Origin: G020348385 sp964580235
GTDB lineage: Bacteria; Acidobacteriota; Aminicenantia; Aminicenantales; Aminicenantaceae
DNA: 12,698 nt
Assembly: GCA_964580235.1 (NCBI GenBank)
Contig: CAZOJY010000104.1
Coordinates: 1 to 12,698 of the forward strand
Direction of reading: 5' to 3'
Shown: positions 1 to 7,378 of the stretch, piece by piece
Layout of the letters: each line of letters begins with the position of its first letter
How positions within the stretch are numbered: position 1 is the first letter of the stretch
Notes under the pieces: model-generated
What the model was told of the DNA's origin: nothing
Databases searched by the model: none
Seen by the model: the letters and a program-made list of their open reading frames with translations, nothing else
Position numbers and translations under genes: made by a program

Positions 1-1
1 T

Positions 2-757
2 TTCAGACAGATGGCACTTGAAGCTCCGGGATCATACCATCATTCCTTGATTGTCGCCACCCTGGCCGAAAAGGCCGCTGACTCAATAAAAATCGATTCC
101 CTTCTCGTAAAAGCCGGTGCCCTTTATCACGACATCGGAAAGATCAAAAGGCCAGAATATTTCATCGAAAACCGCACAAGAACTCCGGATATGCACAAAG
201 ATCTCAAACCTGCCATGAGTGCTTTGGTGATATTGAACCATGTTAAAGAGGGCGTGGAACTGGCAAAAAAACTCAAGCTCCCCAGAAAAATCCAGGAAAT
301 TATCGAGACTCACCATGGCAAGTCCCTCGTTAGGTACTTTTTCGAGAAGGCCAAGGACACCTATGATCCCGAAATGCAAAAAATCGGGGAGGAAAGCTAC
401 CGGTATCCAGGCCCCCTGCCCAAAAGCAAAGGAGCAGCCTTGGTCATGCTCGCCGATTCAATCGAAGCTGCCTCCCGCAGTTTGAAAAACCCGACTAAGT
501 CCAACCTCAGAAGGGTCATCTCCGAAATATTCAATCATTCCTTGCAGGACGGCCAGCTCGATGACTGCGAGATTTCCATAAAAGAGATAGGAGATGTCGC
601 AGAATCCTTTCTCGAAACACTGTATACGATCTACCATCCCAGGGTGGAGTATCCCGGGTTTGAGTTTGAAATGAAAAAGAAGAAAAAAACGAACAAAAAA
701 CCGAGCCATGATAGAAATCATAAACCGCCAGAGAAAACAAACGATAAACAAGCATAG
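2..757 (+). CDS. pgpH: 7TM-HD (PgpH/YqfF-type) cyclic dinucleotide phosphodiesterase, C-terminal part
   Basis: The reading frame is open from base 2, so the gene begins outside the window and only about 251 C-terminal residues are present. What is visible is the cytoplasmic HD hydrolase domain: APGSYHHS near the window start, then the metal-binding YHDIGKIKRPEYF motif about 40 residues in, then ETHHG about 65 residues further. Proteins of this family (7TMR-HD, PgpH) hydrolyse cyclic di-AMP in the species studied; the N-terminal extracellular and seven-helix domains must lie upstream. The end is a very lysine-rich tail (KKKKKTNKK) that overlaps the start of ybeY by 50 bases, showing translational coupling in a PgpH-YbeY-CorC-Era operon. 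The substrate is inferred from the family, since many phyla with this gene lack studied c-di-AMP signalling. Confidence 0.9.
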   Translation, partial: FRQMALEAPGSYHHSLIVATLAEKAADSIKIDSLLVKAGALYHDIGKIKRPEYFIENRTRTPDMHKDLKPAMSALVILNHVKEGVELAKKLKLPRKIQEIIETHHGKSLVRYFFEKAKDTYDPEMQKIGEESYRYPGPLPKSKGAALVMLADSIEAASRSLKNPTKSNLRRVISEIFNHSLQDGQLDDCEISIKEIGDVAESFLETLYTIYHPRVEYPGFEFEMKKKKKTNKKPSHDRNHKPPEKTNDKQA

Positions 758-1121
758 ATTTCAAGTCTTGTTGGCAAGATTGGTGAACCATTATCAGCTG
801 GAGAATCCAGAAGTCACATTGGCCTTTGTGAACACTAAGACCATTCAGGAATTAAACCATAAATTCTTAGATAAAAATGTGCCGACAGATGTGCTGAGCT
901 TCCCTGTCGGGGAAAAAGGCGCTGACGGGAAGTATTATTTGGGAGACATCATCATTTCTGTCCCAAGGGCACTCGAGCAGGCGCCCGATCAGCACCACAG
1001 TTTAGAGAGAGAACTGGAATCACTGACCATACACGGATTTCTCCATCTTATGGGATATGAACATTTTAAGGGTTTGGAAAAAGAAGAAAAAAAAATAACA
1101 AAACTTATAATCGAAGGATAA
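708..1121 (+). CDS. ybeY: Endoribonuclease YbeY (rRNA maturation factor)
   Basis: The protein has 137 residues, slightly short of the usual 150 or so. The diagnostic zinc site is intact: H109, H113 and H119 in HGFLHLMGYEH. The family signature TDVLSFP is at 60-66 and LGDIIIS at 78-84. YbeY is a single-strand-specific metal-dependent RNase involved in 16S rRNA 3' end maturation and late 70S ribosome quality control. The start ATG at 708 lies inside the 3' end of pgpH. I see no strong Shine-Dalgarno there, so coupling to upstream translation is likely. The stop is one base before the next gene. This placement between the 7TM-HD hydrolase and a CorC-type gene is a widely conserved arrangement. 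Identification is secure. Confidence 0.95.
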   Translation: MIEIINRQRKQTINKHRFQVLLARLVNHYQLENPEVTLAFVNTKTIQELNHKFLDKNVPTDVLSFPVGEKGADGKYYLGDIIISVPRALEQAPDQHHSLERELESLTIHGFLHLMGYEHFKGLEKEEKKITKLIIEG

Positions 1122-1122
1122 T

Positions 1123-2507
1123 ATGGACGTGGAAATAGAAAAATGGATCGGATTCGGATTGAGCTTTTTGGCCACTTTTCTGGTTTCGGTTTTTCACATC
1201 ACCCTGGAATCTTCTTCGAAAATTTCCGTTAGCCGTCTTCTGGAAGATAAAGACAAAAAATACCGCCAAAAAATTCTCGATATCTACGACGAGCTCAAAG
1301 TCGCAGTGGAGTTTATCCGGATCATCTTTCTTGTGGCTTTTCTGATTTATATCTACATGGTTTTCCCCCGATTGAACTTCTGGCCCCTGTGGCTGTTTTT
1401 GATTTCATTGGGAATTTACATCGTAGCGTTTGATATCATCCCTCGGCTGATTTCGTTGAGAAATAAGGACAGAATTCTTGCTTCTTTCCTGCCCTCGTTT
1501 CAGATCCCGTATGCCCTCGCCACGCCCCTGCTTTGGATATCGAAGGTTAAATCGCTCACTAAGGAGGAGGATGAGGAACAACGGGAGGCGTCGGATGAGG
1601 AAATTCAGGCTCTGATCGATGAGGCCAAGGAAGAAGGGATAATCGAAAAAGAGGAGGGGGTGCTTCTGAAAAGTGTCGTGGAATTCGGAGACACGGTCGC
1701 CAAAGAAATCATGACCCCTCGAGTGGACATGATTTGTATCCGAAAAGATTCCAGCATAGGCAAGCTTCGAGAACTGGTCATCAAGGAGAAACATTCACGG
1801 ATTCCTGTGTATAAGGACAGAGTGGATAATATCGATGGTGTCATTTTGGCTAAAGATTTGCTCGAATTTTCCGATGCGGAACATCAGACAAGGTCCATCA
1901 AGCCCTTAATCCGGCCGGTGCATTTTGTTCCCTGGTCCATGAAAGTGTCCGAGCTGCTGAAAGAACTTCAAGAGAGGAGAGAGAAATTGGCGATCGTGGT
2001 CGATGAGCACGGCGGCGTTGCCGGGTTGGTGACCGTGGAAGATTTGGTGGAAGAAATCGTTGGCGAAATTCAGGATGAATACGACAGCGAAGAGGGTCAG
2101 TTTATCGAGCAAGGCCCGCTGGATTATATCGTTCTAGGGGATGCAGAAGTGGAAGACCTGGAAGATCTCTTCGATCTGGACTTGGTTGAGGACGATTATG
2201 TCACGGTGAGCGGATTGATCACACACTCATTGGGGAGGCTCCCGGATAAAGGAGAAAAGATCGAACTCAAGGGGCTGGTGCTCGAAATCATCGATGTAGA
2301 CCAGAAACGAATCAAAAAGCTGAGGGCTAAAAAGGCTGTCAANNNNNNNNNNNNNNNNNNNNNNNNNNNNNNNNNNNNNNNNNNNNNNNNNNNNNNNNNN
2401 NNNNNNNNNNNNNNNNNNNNNNNNNNNNNNNNNNNNNNNNNNTCATCGATGTAGACCAGAAACGAATCAAAAAGCTGAGGGCTAAAAAGGCTGTCAAGAA
2501 AGATTAG
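1123..2507 (+). CDS. CorC/HlyC (CNNM-type) membrane protein with paired CBS domains; interrupted by an assembly gap
   Basis: Three hydrophobic segments (about residues 8-27, 65-82 and 86-105) form a shortened CNNM/DUF21-like membrane part. A charged linker follows, then two CBS domains (about 195-250 and 262-318, with MTPRVDM and VVDEHGGVAGLVTVEDLVEEIVGEI) and a C-terminal CorC_HlyC transporter-associated domain (about 332-400). Relatives are linked to magnesium/cobalt efflux or corrosion-type metal homeostasis; the exact substrate cannot be read here. Bases 2343-2442 are Ns, and the 55 bases on each side of the gap are identical. Collapsing the duplicate joins base 2342 to 2498 in frame and gives 409 residues ending AVKKD, stop at 2505-2507. 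Reading straight through the Ns gives a false frame and stop at 2454. The start ATG is two bases after the ybeY stop; era follows. Confidence 0.88.
2288..2342 (+). repeat. Left copy of 55-base duplicated contig end
   Basis: Starts TCATCGATGTAGACC and ends AAGGCTGTCAA. It is identical, base for base, to 2443-2497 on the other side of the Ns. The length matches a k-mer overlap of 55 in a de Bruijn assembly, which is inference. It encodes the last residues of the CorC-type protein. Confidence 0.9.
2343..2442. other. Assembly gap (100 Ns), probably spurious
   Basis: Exactly 100 undetermined bases, the conventional filler for a scaffold join of unknown length. The flanks are 55-base perfect duplicates (2288-2342 and 2443-2497), so the two contigs almost certainly overlap and no sequence is missing. 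Confidence 0.95.
2443..2497 (+). repeat. Right copy of 55-base duplicated contig end
   Basis: Perfect second copy of 2288-2342. It is followed at 2498-2507 by the unique bases GAAAGATTAG, which supply the true C terminus (KKD, stop) of the CorC-type protein. Confidence 0.9.
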
Positions 2508-2515
2508 TTTCGAGC

Positions 2516-2576
2516 TGTCATTGTGAGGAGTGCAGCCTGTCATTGCAAGGACTGAAACGACGAAGCAATCTCATGG
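2516..2576 (+). repeat. Degenerate dispersed intergenic repeat, two partial tandem units
   Basis: Two imperfect units begin TGTCATTGTGAGGAGTGCAG (2516-2535) and TGTCATTGCAAGGACTGAAA (2538-2557); the second runs on through CGACGAAGCAATCTCATGG. These words match the TGTCATTGCGAGGAGCG...CGAAGCAATCTC type of repeat that I recall scattered between genes in many bacterial genomes, including Desulfobacterota. That comparison is from memory, not a search. The repeat fills the corC-era gap and keeps an open frame into era from a GTG at 2530, which can mislead start calling. Confidence 0.6.
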
Positions 2577-2583
2577 AATTAAA

Positions 2584-3462
2584 ATGAACGTCGGTTATGT
2601 GGCACTGATCGGGCGTCCGAATGTGGGGAAATCTACCCTGCTGAACAAAATTCTCGGCCAGAAGGTGGCCATCATTTCCGACAAGCCTCAGACGACGCGG
2701 ACAAGTATCATAGGAATAAAAACTACCGAGAAAGGCCAGATCATCTTTGTGGACAACCCGGGTATCCACCGCCCTCTCCACCGGTTGAACAAGCGGATGA
2801 TGAATTTTGTGTATTCAGCGCTGGAGACTTCTGATCTTATGTGCCTGCTTATCGACGCGACACTGAAGTTTGGCCATGGAGATCAGTTCGTAATCGACAC
2901 TCTGAAAAACGTCTCCACTCCGATATTTTTGTTGATCAATAAGGTGGACATCGTTAAAAAAGAAAAAATTCTTCTGCTGATAGATAAATACAAAGACCTC
3001 CTGGATTTCAAAGAAATCATCCCCATTTCTGCCCTCAAAGGGACAAACGTCGATGTCTTGGAAGAAAACATCTACAAATATCTACCCGAAGCAGAAAAGC
3101 TCTACGGCGATGATGATGTATCCGATCAGTCGCTCCGATTTTTGCTTTCTGAGATCATCCGGGAGAAGTTGCTCAGTCATGTCCGGCAGGAACTTCCGTT
3201 TGTGACGGCGGTCCATATCGAGCAGATCGAGGATAGGGGTGAGGCAAAAAAATACATTAATGCTCGAATCTTTGTCGAAAAGGACACCCACAGGAAGATC
3301 ATCATCGGGAGACAGGGAAGCCTGGTCAAGACAATCGGCACTGAGGCCCGCATGGAGATGGAGGACATCCTGGAGGCCAGAGTGTTTTTGGACCTGCAAG
3401 TCAGGGTTAAAGAAAAATGGCGGGATTCCCCAGGGGTGCTCGATCTTATCGAAGGACAATAA
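2584..3462 (+). CDS. era: GTPase Era, ribosome assembly factor
   Basis: The protein has 292 residues, normal for Era. The GTPase motifs are G1 GRPNVGKS (10-17), the G2 region QTTRTSIIGI (36-45), G3 DNPGIH (57-62; the usual form is DTPG), G4 NKVD (119-122) and G5 SALKGTN (149-155). The C-terminal KH RNA-binding domain carries IIIGRQGS (239-246). Era binds the 3' end of 16S rRNA and couples GTP hydrolysis to 30S maturation, working in the same process as YbeY two genes upstream. I chose ATG 2584 because homology begins at MNVGYVALIG. The frame extends upstream to a GTG at 2530, but those 18 codons are repeat sequence. No strong Shine-Dalgarno is visible before 2584, so the repeat may have disturbed it. 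Confidence 0.95.
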   Translation: MNVGYVALIGRPNVGKSTLLNKILGQKVAIISDKPQTTRTSIIGIKTTEKGQIIFVDNPGIHRPLHRLNKRMMNFVYSALETSDLMCLLIDATLKFGHGDQFVIDTLKNVSTPIFLLINKVDIVKKEKILLLIDKYKDLLDFKEIIPISALKGTNVDVLEENIYKYLPEAEKLYGDDDVSDQSLRFLLSEIIREKLLSHVRQELPFVTAVHIEQIEDRGEAKKYINARIFVEKDTHRKIIIGRQGSLVKTIGTEARMEMEDILEARVFLDLQVRVKEKWRDSPGVLDLIEGQ

Positions 3463-3504
3463 TTATAACTCTGTGTTATAAAAAAAGCTAAAATCCGATT
3501 TTTA

Positions 3505-3524
3505 CTAACTACCAGTTAGATTTT
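3505..3524 (+). terminator. Weak candidate terminator after era
   Basis: CTAACT (3505-3510) and AGTTAG (3514-3519) form a 6-bp stem with a 3-base loop, followed by ATTTTG. The stem is AT-rich and the T-tract short. A second AT-only hairpin (TTATAAC 3463-3469 with GTTATAA 3475-3481) directly follows the era stop but is trailed by A residues, so it is a poor terminator on this strand. Confidence 0.3.
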
Positions 3525-3589
3525 GAAAGCTAGCGAATGTTCCCATTTTCAACAATGTTTATGTGTTTCACGAGTGCAACCCATAAGTG

Positions 3590-3618
3590 TTGACAACAAG
3601 GGGATTTGATGCGAAAAT
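3590..3618 (+). promoter_or_regulatory. Candidate promoter for tRNA-His
   Basis: A perfect TTGACA (3590-3595) is followed after 17 bases by GAAAAT (3613-3618), which matches TATAAT at four of six positions. Transcription would start about 12 bases before the mature tRNA 5' end. The same stretch can also fold into a hairpin followed by Ts (3598-3634), so the reading is not unique. Confidence 0.4.
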
Positions 3619-3637
3619 TTGATTCCCTTTTTTTGTG

Positions 3638-3714
3638 GTGAGTGTAGCTCAATAGGTTAGAGCACTGGATTGTGGATCCAGAGGTTGGGGGTTCGAAACC
3701 CCTCACTCACCCCA
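3638..3714 (+). tRNA. tRNA-His (anticodon GTG)
   Basis: The cloverleaf is complete. The acceptor stem is GTGAGTG (3638-3644) with CACTCAC (3704-3710), the D stem GCTC/GAGC (3647-3650/3660-3663) and the anticodon stem CTGGA/TCCAG (3665-3669/3677-3681), with anticodon GTG at 3672-3674. The T arm has loop TTCGAAA (3692-3698). The discriminator is C at 3711 and CCA is encoded at 3712-3714. The base before the acceptor stem (3637) is G and can pair with the C discriminator, the histidine-specific G-1 feature. Confidence 0.96.
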
Positions 3715-3978
3715 CCTTTTTTCCCCTTTTTCCTCTGGAATTTTAGCATTTTCTGCAGCGCTCTACTTCCTTAACATGGAATTATTGAAGTCACTGAAAG
3801 TCCTCGGTCTGGCCTTTTCCAAGAGTCAGCATAGTAGAGAAAAAACAGGAATATCGAAGCGATGAGACTGAGAAGGAAACTTAATCAGAAAATGGCCTTG
3901 ATAGATAGAACAAATGTGGGATATTATGGAAATTCATAAATGCAGCTCAGGATATCTCTAAGATAACCCAAATCCATT
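3715..3978. other. Intergenic stretch between tRNA-His and moeA
   Basis: No gene is supported here. It begins with a pyrimidine-rich run after the tRNA and becomes AT-rich. Apart from the promoter at 3898-3927 I see no structured leader; in particular I could not recognise a molybdenum-cofactor riboswitch fold. No copy of the tRNA 3' end was found downstream that would mark an attachment site. Confidence 0.6.
3898..3927 (+). promoter_or_regulatory. Promoter for the moeA pair
   Basis: TTGATA (3898-3903) and TATTAT (3922-3927) are each five of six matches to the sigma70 boxes, separated by 18 bases. Start of transcription near 3934 would leave a 5' leader of about 60 bases before the ATG at 3994. 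Confidence 0.55.
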
Positions 3979-3993
3979 TTGACGAGACATAAT

Positions 3994-5217
3994 ATGAAAG
4001 ATGACATTCGTATGAGAGGATTTGTCAAGAGACATGATATTGGTCAGGTCTTGGATATGTTAAAAACGAGGTTAACGAAAAAGAAAATTATCCTTGGTTT
4101 TGATAGATCTCTTGGATTTGTTCTGGCAGAGAATGTTATCTCGGATCTGGATGTGCCTGCATTTAGACGCTCTACAATGGATGGTTACGCTGTCCGAGCA
4201 AAGGACACATTTGGCGCATCTATGACAAATAATCTTGAATTAAGAATCATTGGAGAACAGCACATTGGAGAAAAAAAGAAATTCCCGCTAAATGAAAATG
4301 AATGTGTAAGGATAATGACAGGAGCCATGTTACCTGACGATGCTGATGCAGTTGTCATGGCGGAATACGTTGAGGAAAAGAACAAAATTGCAAAAATAAG
4401 TTCATCTGTTGCTCCGGGGAAAAATGTATCTCAGATTGGAGAAGATATTAAAAAGGGAGAGAAATTATTTCAGGGAGGTCATAGTATAAGGCCCCAGGAT
4501 ATTGGCGTGCTGGCATCGATCAGAAAATCAAAATTGAAAGTTTTTAAAAAGCCAACCATTGCATTGATTGTAACAGGTGATGAAGTCGTTGACGTATCAG
4601 ATGTACAAAAAATAGGGAAAATAATTGACTCAAATTCGTACCTTCTTCGATCATTGGCAGAAAAACATGGTTTTAGATTAATCACGAAAGGAATTATTAA
4701 AGACAAGGAAAGAGATATTAAGAAAGGCATTTTGGCGTGTAGTGAAGATATCATAATCACAACAGGAGCAACATCGGTTGGCGGGATGGATATTGTTCCT
4801 AAAATAGTTGAGGAGCTTGGAGAATTAGTTATTCACGGAATAACAATGCGTCCAGGGGCACCAATGGGACTGGGTTTTATTGATGACCGACCAATTTTTC
4901 TTCTCCCTGGAAATCCTGCTGCAGCAATGATTTGCTTTGATAGATTTGTTTATTCGTCCCTCCTGATTATGCAGGGTTTAGCGCCACGGCTGCCTTATCG
5001 TAAGGTTTCTGGAAGATTATCAAGAAAAATCTCCTCAGCATTAGGAAGAACTGATTTTGTTCGAGTAAAATATACTGATGGCACTATAGATCCTATTAGG
5101 GTGTCTGGTTCAAGCATCTTGACGACTATGACACGCTCGGACGGATTTGTGATTGTTGATAAAAATAAAGAAGGAGTTGAAGAAGGGACAAGAGTGGAGG
5201 TGTACCTTTATGGATAG
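3994..5217 (+). CDS. moeA: Molybdopterin molybdenumtransferase MoeA
   Basis: The protein has 407 residues, the standard MoeA length. Motifs in order: STMDGYAV (60-67), TGAMLPDDADAVVMAE (109-124), VTGDEVV (193-199), TTGATSVGGMDIV (256-268) and RPGAPMGLG (286-294) followed by LLPGNPAAAM (303-312). These correspond to the MoeA active-site segments that insert molybdate (or tungstate) into adenylylated molybdopterin. The start is not certain. ATG 3994 gives a normal N terminus but has only a weak GACGAG upstream; TTG 3979 and ATG 4012 are alternatives. Base composition is low in GC: a hand count of 4561-4620 gives 22 of 60 G or C, against 33 of 60 in era at 2641-2700. The gene overlaps the next one by eight bases, so the two are co-translated. 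Confidence 0.93.
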   Translation: MKDDIRMRGFVKRHDIGQVLDMLKTRLTKKKIILGFDRSLGFVLAENVISDLDVPAFRRSTMDGYAVRAKDTFGASMTNNLELRIIGEQHIGEKKKFPLNENECVRIMTGAMLPDDADAVVMAEYVEEKNKIAKISSSVAPGKNVSQIGEDIKKGEKLFQGGHSIRPQDIGVLASIRKSKLKVFKKPTIALIVTGDEVVDVSDVQKIGKIIDSNSYLLRSLAEKHGFRLITKGIIKDKERDIKKGILACSEDIIITTGATSVGGMDIVPKIVEELGELVIHGITMRPGAPMGLGFIDDRPIFLLPGNPAAAMICFDRFVYSSLLIMQGLAPRLPYRKVSGRLSRKISSALGRTDFVRVKYTDGTIDPIRVSGSSILTTMTRSDGFVIVDKNKEGVEEGTRVEVYLYG

Positions 5218-7159
5218 GAAACAATTTTTGTCTACAGTTCCAAAAAATGAAGCTCTGAAAAAAATATCTAACTATATGAACCCATTGGGAGAAGAAAAAG
5301 TACAGATGGACGAAGTATTGGGAAGAGTATTGTCAAGGGATATTGTTGCCGAGATTGATGTTCCCCCTTTTAGCAGATCAATGAGAGATGGTTTTGCTGT
5401 CATAGCTGTTGATACATTCTATGCAGATGAAGAAAATCCTATGAAGTTGAAAATGAATAATGAGAAAATACCTGCTGGTTACGTACCAAATATGGAGATA
5501 AGACCAAAAAGGTGTTCCGAGATAGCAACTGGAGCGATTCTGCCCAGGGGTGCGAATGCTGTTGTTATGATTGAAGATTGCGAAATCGATAACAACACGG
5601 TGAAAGTTTTTCGTCCAGTTGTTCCTGGCGAAAATATTGCACATGCAGGATCTGATATTATGAGGGGGGAGACCATTGCAAGAAAATCAACATTGGTGAC
5701 ATCAAGAGAGACAGCAATTCTTTCCTCACAAGGTTTTTCTGAAATTGACGTAATTAAACAGCCTGAGATTGCTATTATCTCCACTGGGGACGAGATAGAA
5801 GAGCCAGGAAAAAGCCTGGAGGAAGGAAAGATATATGATACCAATGCACAGGTTATTTCGGATATCGTTAGAGAAAACGGCGGTATCCCATCAAATTTAG
5901 GTATTGCCAGAGACAACATTGACGAGGTCAATTGTAAGATAAAAAAGGCACTACAATATGACATGATTATTCTGTCTGGGGGAACGTCTGCTGGTGCTGG
6001 CGATATATGTTACAAAGCATTACAAGAAAAAAAACCTGGAATTATTGTACATGGTGTTGCCGTAAAACCTGGTAAACCTCTTGTTTTGGGCGCAATTGGA
6101 ATAAAACCAGTTGTGATATTACCCGGTTTCCCGACATCTGCAATCGTCACATTTCATATCTTTGTGAAGCCAATTCTGAGGAGCATGGCCGGTCTCTCCG
6201 ATGAGGGATCTTTTAAAACACGAGCAAAACTCGCACTAAGATATCATTCAACAAAAGGCGTCCATGAGTATTGCATGGTTAATTTGGTGCCAGATTCAAA
6301 AGGAAACCTATCAGCATACCCGCTAGCAAAAACTTCTGGCTCAATCACCACCTTTGCATACGCTGATGGTTTTATTGAGATTGAGCAAAACAAAGAAATG
6401 CTTCTGAAAGATAAGGAAATTGATGTAACTCTGCTAAGCGATGAACTTCAACCTTCGGATATAAATTTCATAGGCAGCCAATGCGTTGGCCTAGAACCAG
6501 TTTATTCTATGCTCAGGAAAAAAGGGTATCAAAGCAAAGTTATCCATGTGGGTTCAACTTCTGGACTAGAGGCAGCAAGAAGGGGAGAATCAGATGTTTC
6601 GTCCACTCATCTGTTAGATGAAAAAACAGATTCATATAATGTTCCTTTCATCAAAGGCGATAAAGATTTAGCTCTTGTTAGAGGATACATACGTGAGCAA
6701 GGGATCGTCTTTAGAAAAGACATCGAAATGAATGTAAAAAATAAACTGGAAGATTTTATAAAAGAAAAAAAATTAAGAATGATAAACAGAAACAAAGGCT
6801 CTGGAACTAGGGTTCTCTTTGATATGTATCTGAAGAAAATGGGGGATTTTGATGACCTGTCTGAATCAATAAGAGGCTATGAAGTTGAATCAAAGTCGCA
6901 TAATGCCGTTGCAGCCAGCATAGCAACAAGGAAAGCAGATTGGGGGATAGCAATAAAAACAGTTGCCTTGATGTATGATTTGGAGTTTATTCCACTCCGC
7001 GAAGAACACTACGACTTTTGCATACCTAAATCAAAGCTGAAGAAAGATTCTATTCAGGAATTTTTCAAAATAATAAAAAGTAAGGAGTTTCAGAACAAAC
7101 TGCTGGCCATGGGTGGGTTTAAAGTGTCCCAAAATATAGGCCAAATTATATTTAAGTGA
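5210..7159 (+). CDS. moeA: MoeA fused to a C-terminal periplasmic-binding-protein-like domain
   Basis: The protein has 649 residues. Residues 1-405 are a full MoeA: SRSMRDGFAV (55-64), TGAILPRGANAVVM (107-120), STGDEIEEPG (191-200), SGGTSAGAGDI (256-266), KPGKPLVLG (286-294) and LPGFPTSA (304-311). Residues about 417-645 form an added PBP-like domain (IGSQCVGLEPVYSML, then GSTSGLEAARRGESDVSSTH, NRNKGSGTRVLFD, and SHNAVAASIATRKADWGIA), as in known MoeA/LysR-substrate-domain fusions. There is no signal peptide, so the binding domain is cytosolic and presumably senses or delivers a ligand such as oxyanion or cofactor. Start ATG 5210 has GGAGG at 5196-5200 and overlaps the upstream stop (5215-5217). 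Organisms with two MoeA forms often handle both Mo and W enzymes; which metal each serves here is unknown. Confidence 0.92.
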   Translation: MDRKQFLSTVPKNEALKKISNYMNPLGEEKVQMDEVLGRVLSRDIVAEIDVPPFSRSMRDGFAVIAVDTFYADEENPMKLKMNNEKIPAGYVPNMEIRPKRCSEIATGAILPRGANAVVMIEDCEIDNNTVKVFRPVVPGENIAHAGSDIMRGETIARKSTLVTSRETAILSSQGFSEIDVIKQPEIAIISTGDEIEEPGKSLEEGKIYDTNAQVISDIVRENGGIPSNLGIARDNIDEVNCKIKKALQYDMIILSGGTSAGAGDICYKALQEKKPGIIVHGVAVKPGKPLVLGAIGIKPVVILPGFPTSAIVTFHIFVKPILRSMAGLSDEGSFKTRAKLALRYHSTKGVHEYCMVNLVPDSKGNLSAYPLAKTSGSITTFAYADGFIEIEQNKEMLLKDKEIDVTLLSDELQPSDINFIGSQCVGLEPVYSMLRKKGYQSKVIHVGSTSGLEAARRGESDVSSTHLLDEKTDSYNVPFIKGDKDLALVRGYIREQGIVFRKDIEMNVKNKLEDFIKEKKLRMINRNKGSGTRVLFDMYLKKMGDFDDLSESIRGYEVESKSHNAVAASIATRKADWGIAIKTVALMYDLEFIPLREEHYDFCIPKSKLKKDSIQEFFKIIKSKEFQNKLLAMGGFKVSQNIGQIIFK

Positions 7160-7170
7160 ACAAAAACATT

Positions 7171-7187
7171 TAACCTGAATTATTCAT
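7171..7187 (+). repeat. 17-base repeat word, left copy
   Basis: TAACCTGAATTATTCAT matches 12641-12657 (TAATCTGAATTATTCAT) at 16 of 17 bases. Both copies lie shortly upstream of a GGGACA...ACCGGAAAT word, so the two words appear to belong to the same dispersed unit. Confidence 0.55.
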
Positions 7188-7227
7188 AAACATGATTTTA
7201 TTAGCATGATTTAGTTGTTATATGCAT

Positions 7228-7254
7228 GGAAATTCGGGACATGTACCGGAAATG
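7228..7254 (+). repeat. GGAAATTCGGGACA-type repeat, plus-strand copy
   Basis: GGAAATTCGGGACATGTACC is followed at once by a second GGAAAT, giving a 20-base period. The same word order occurs at 12676-12698, and an inverted related copy lies at 7341-7364. GGGGACA...TACC words of this sort are, from memory, frequent around REP-associated tyrosine transposases; no such gene is present here. Confidence 0.5.
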
Positions 7255-7340
7255 TATAAATATTAGTTATGTCTTTACACTTTTCGTAAAATCCAACTCT
7301 TCTTTCTCGACCTTTTTCCATTCAGAGGCCCGGCTCGCTT

Positions 7341-7364
7341 GTATTCGGTACCTGTCCCCGAATC
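7341..7364 (-). repeat. GGGGACAGGTACC-type repeat, inverted copy
   Basis: On the minus strand this reads ATTCGGGGACAGGTACCGAA, an inverted relative of 7228-7254. The roughly 86 bases between the two contain no gene I can support. The pair sits in the convergent gap between the moeA fusion and the M1 peptidase gene. It may be the remains of a small non-autonomous element. Confidence 0.5.
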
Positions 7365-7378
7365 TTACTACTCTTGAT

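Noticed and set aside
2343..2454. CorC-type protein with an extra C-terminal segment ending SSM
   Set aside because: This comes from reading through 100 Ns into the duplicated contig end in the wrong frame.
3638..3714. tRNA-His as attachment site of an integrated element
   Set aside because: No integrase gene and no second copy of the tRNA 3' end was found up to 7380 or beyond; only composition supports transfer.
3715..3993. Molybdenum-cofactor riboswitch ahead of moeA
   Set aside because: I could not recognise the conserved helices or loop sequences; the leader from the predicted start is only about 60 bases.
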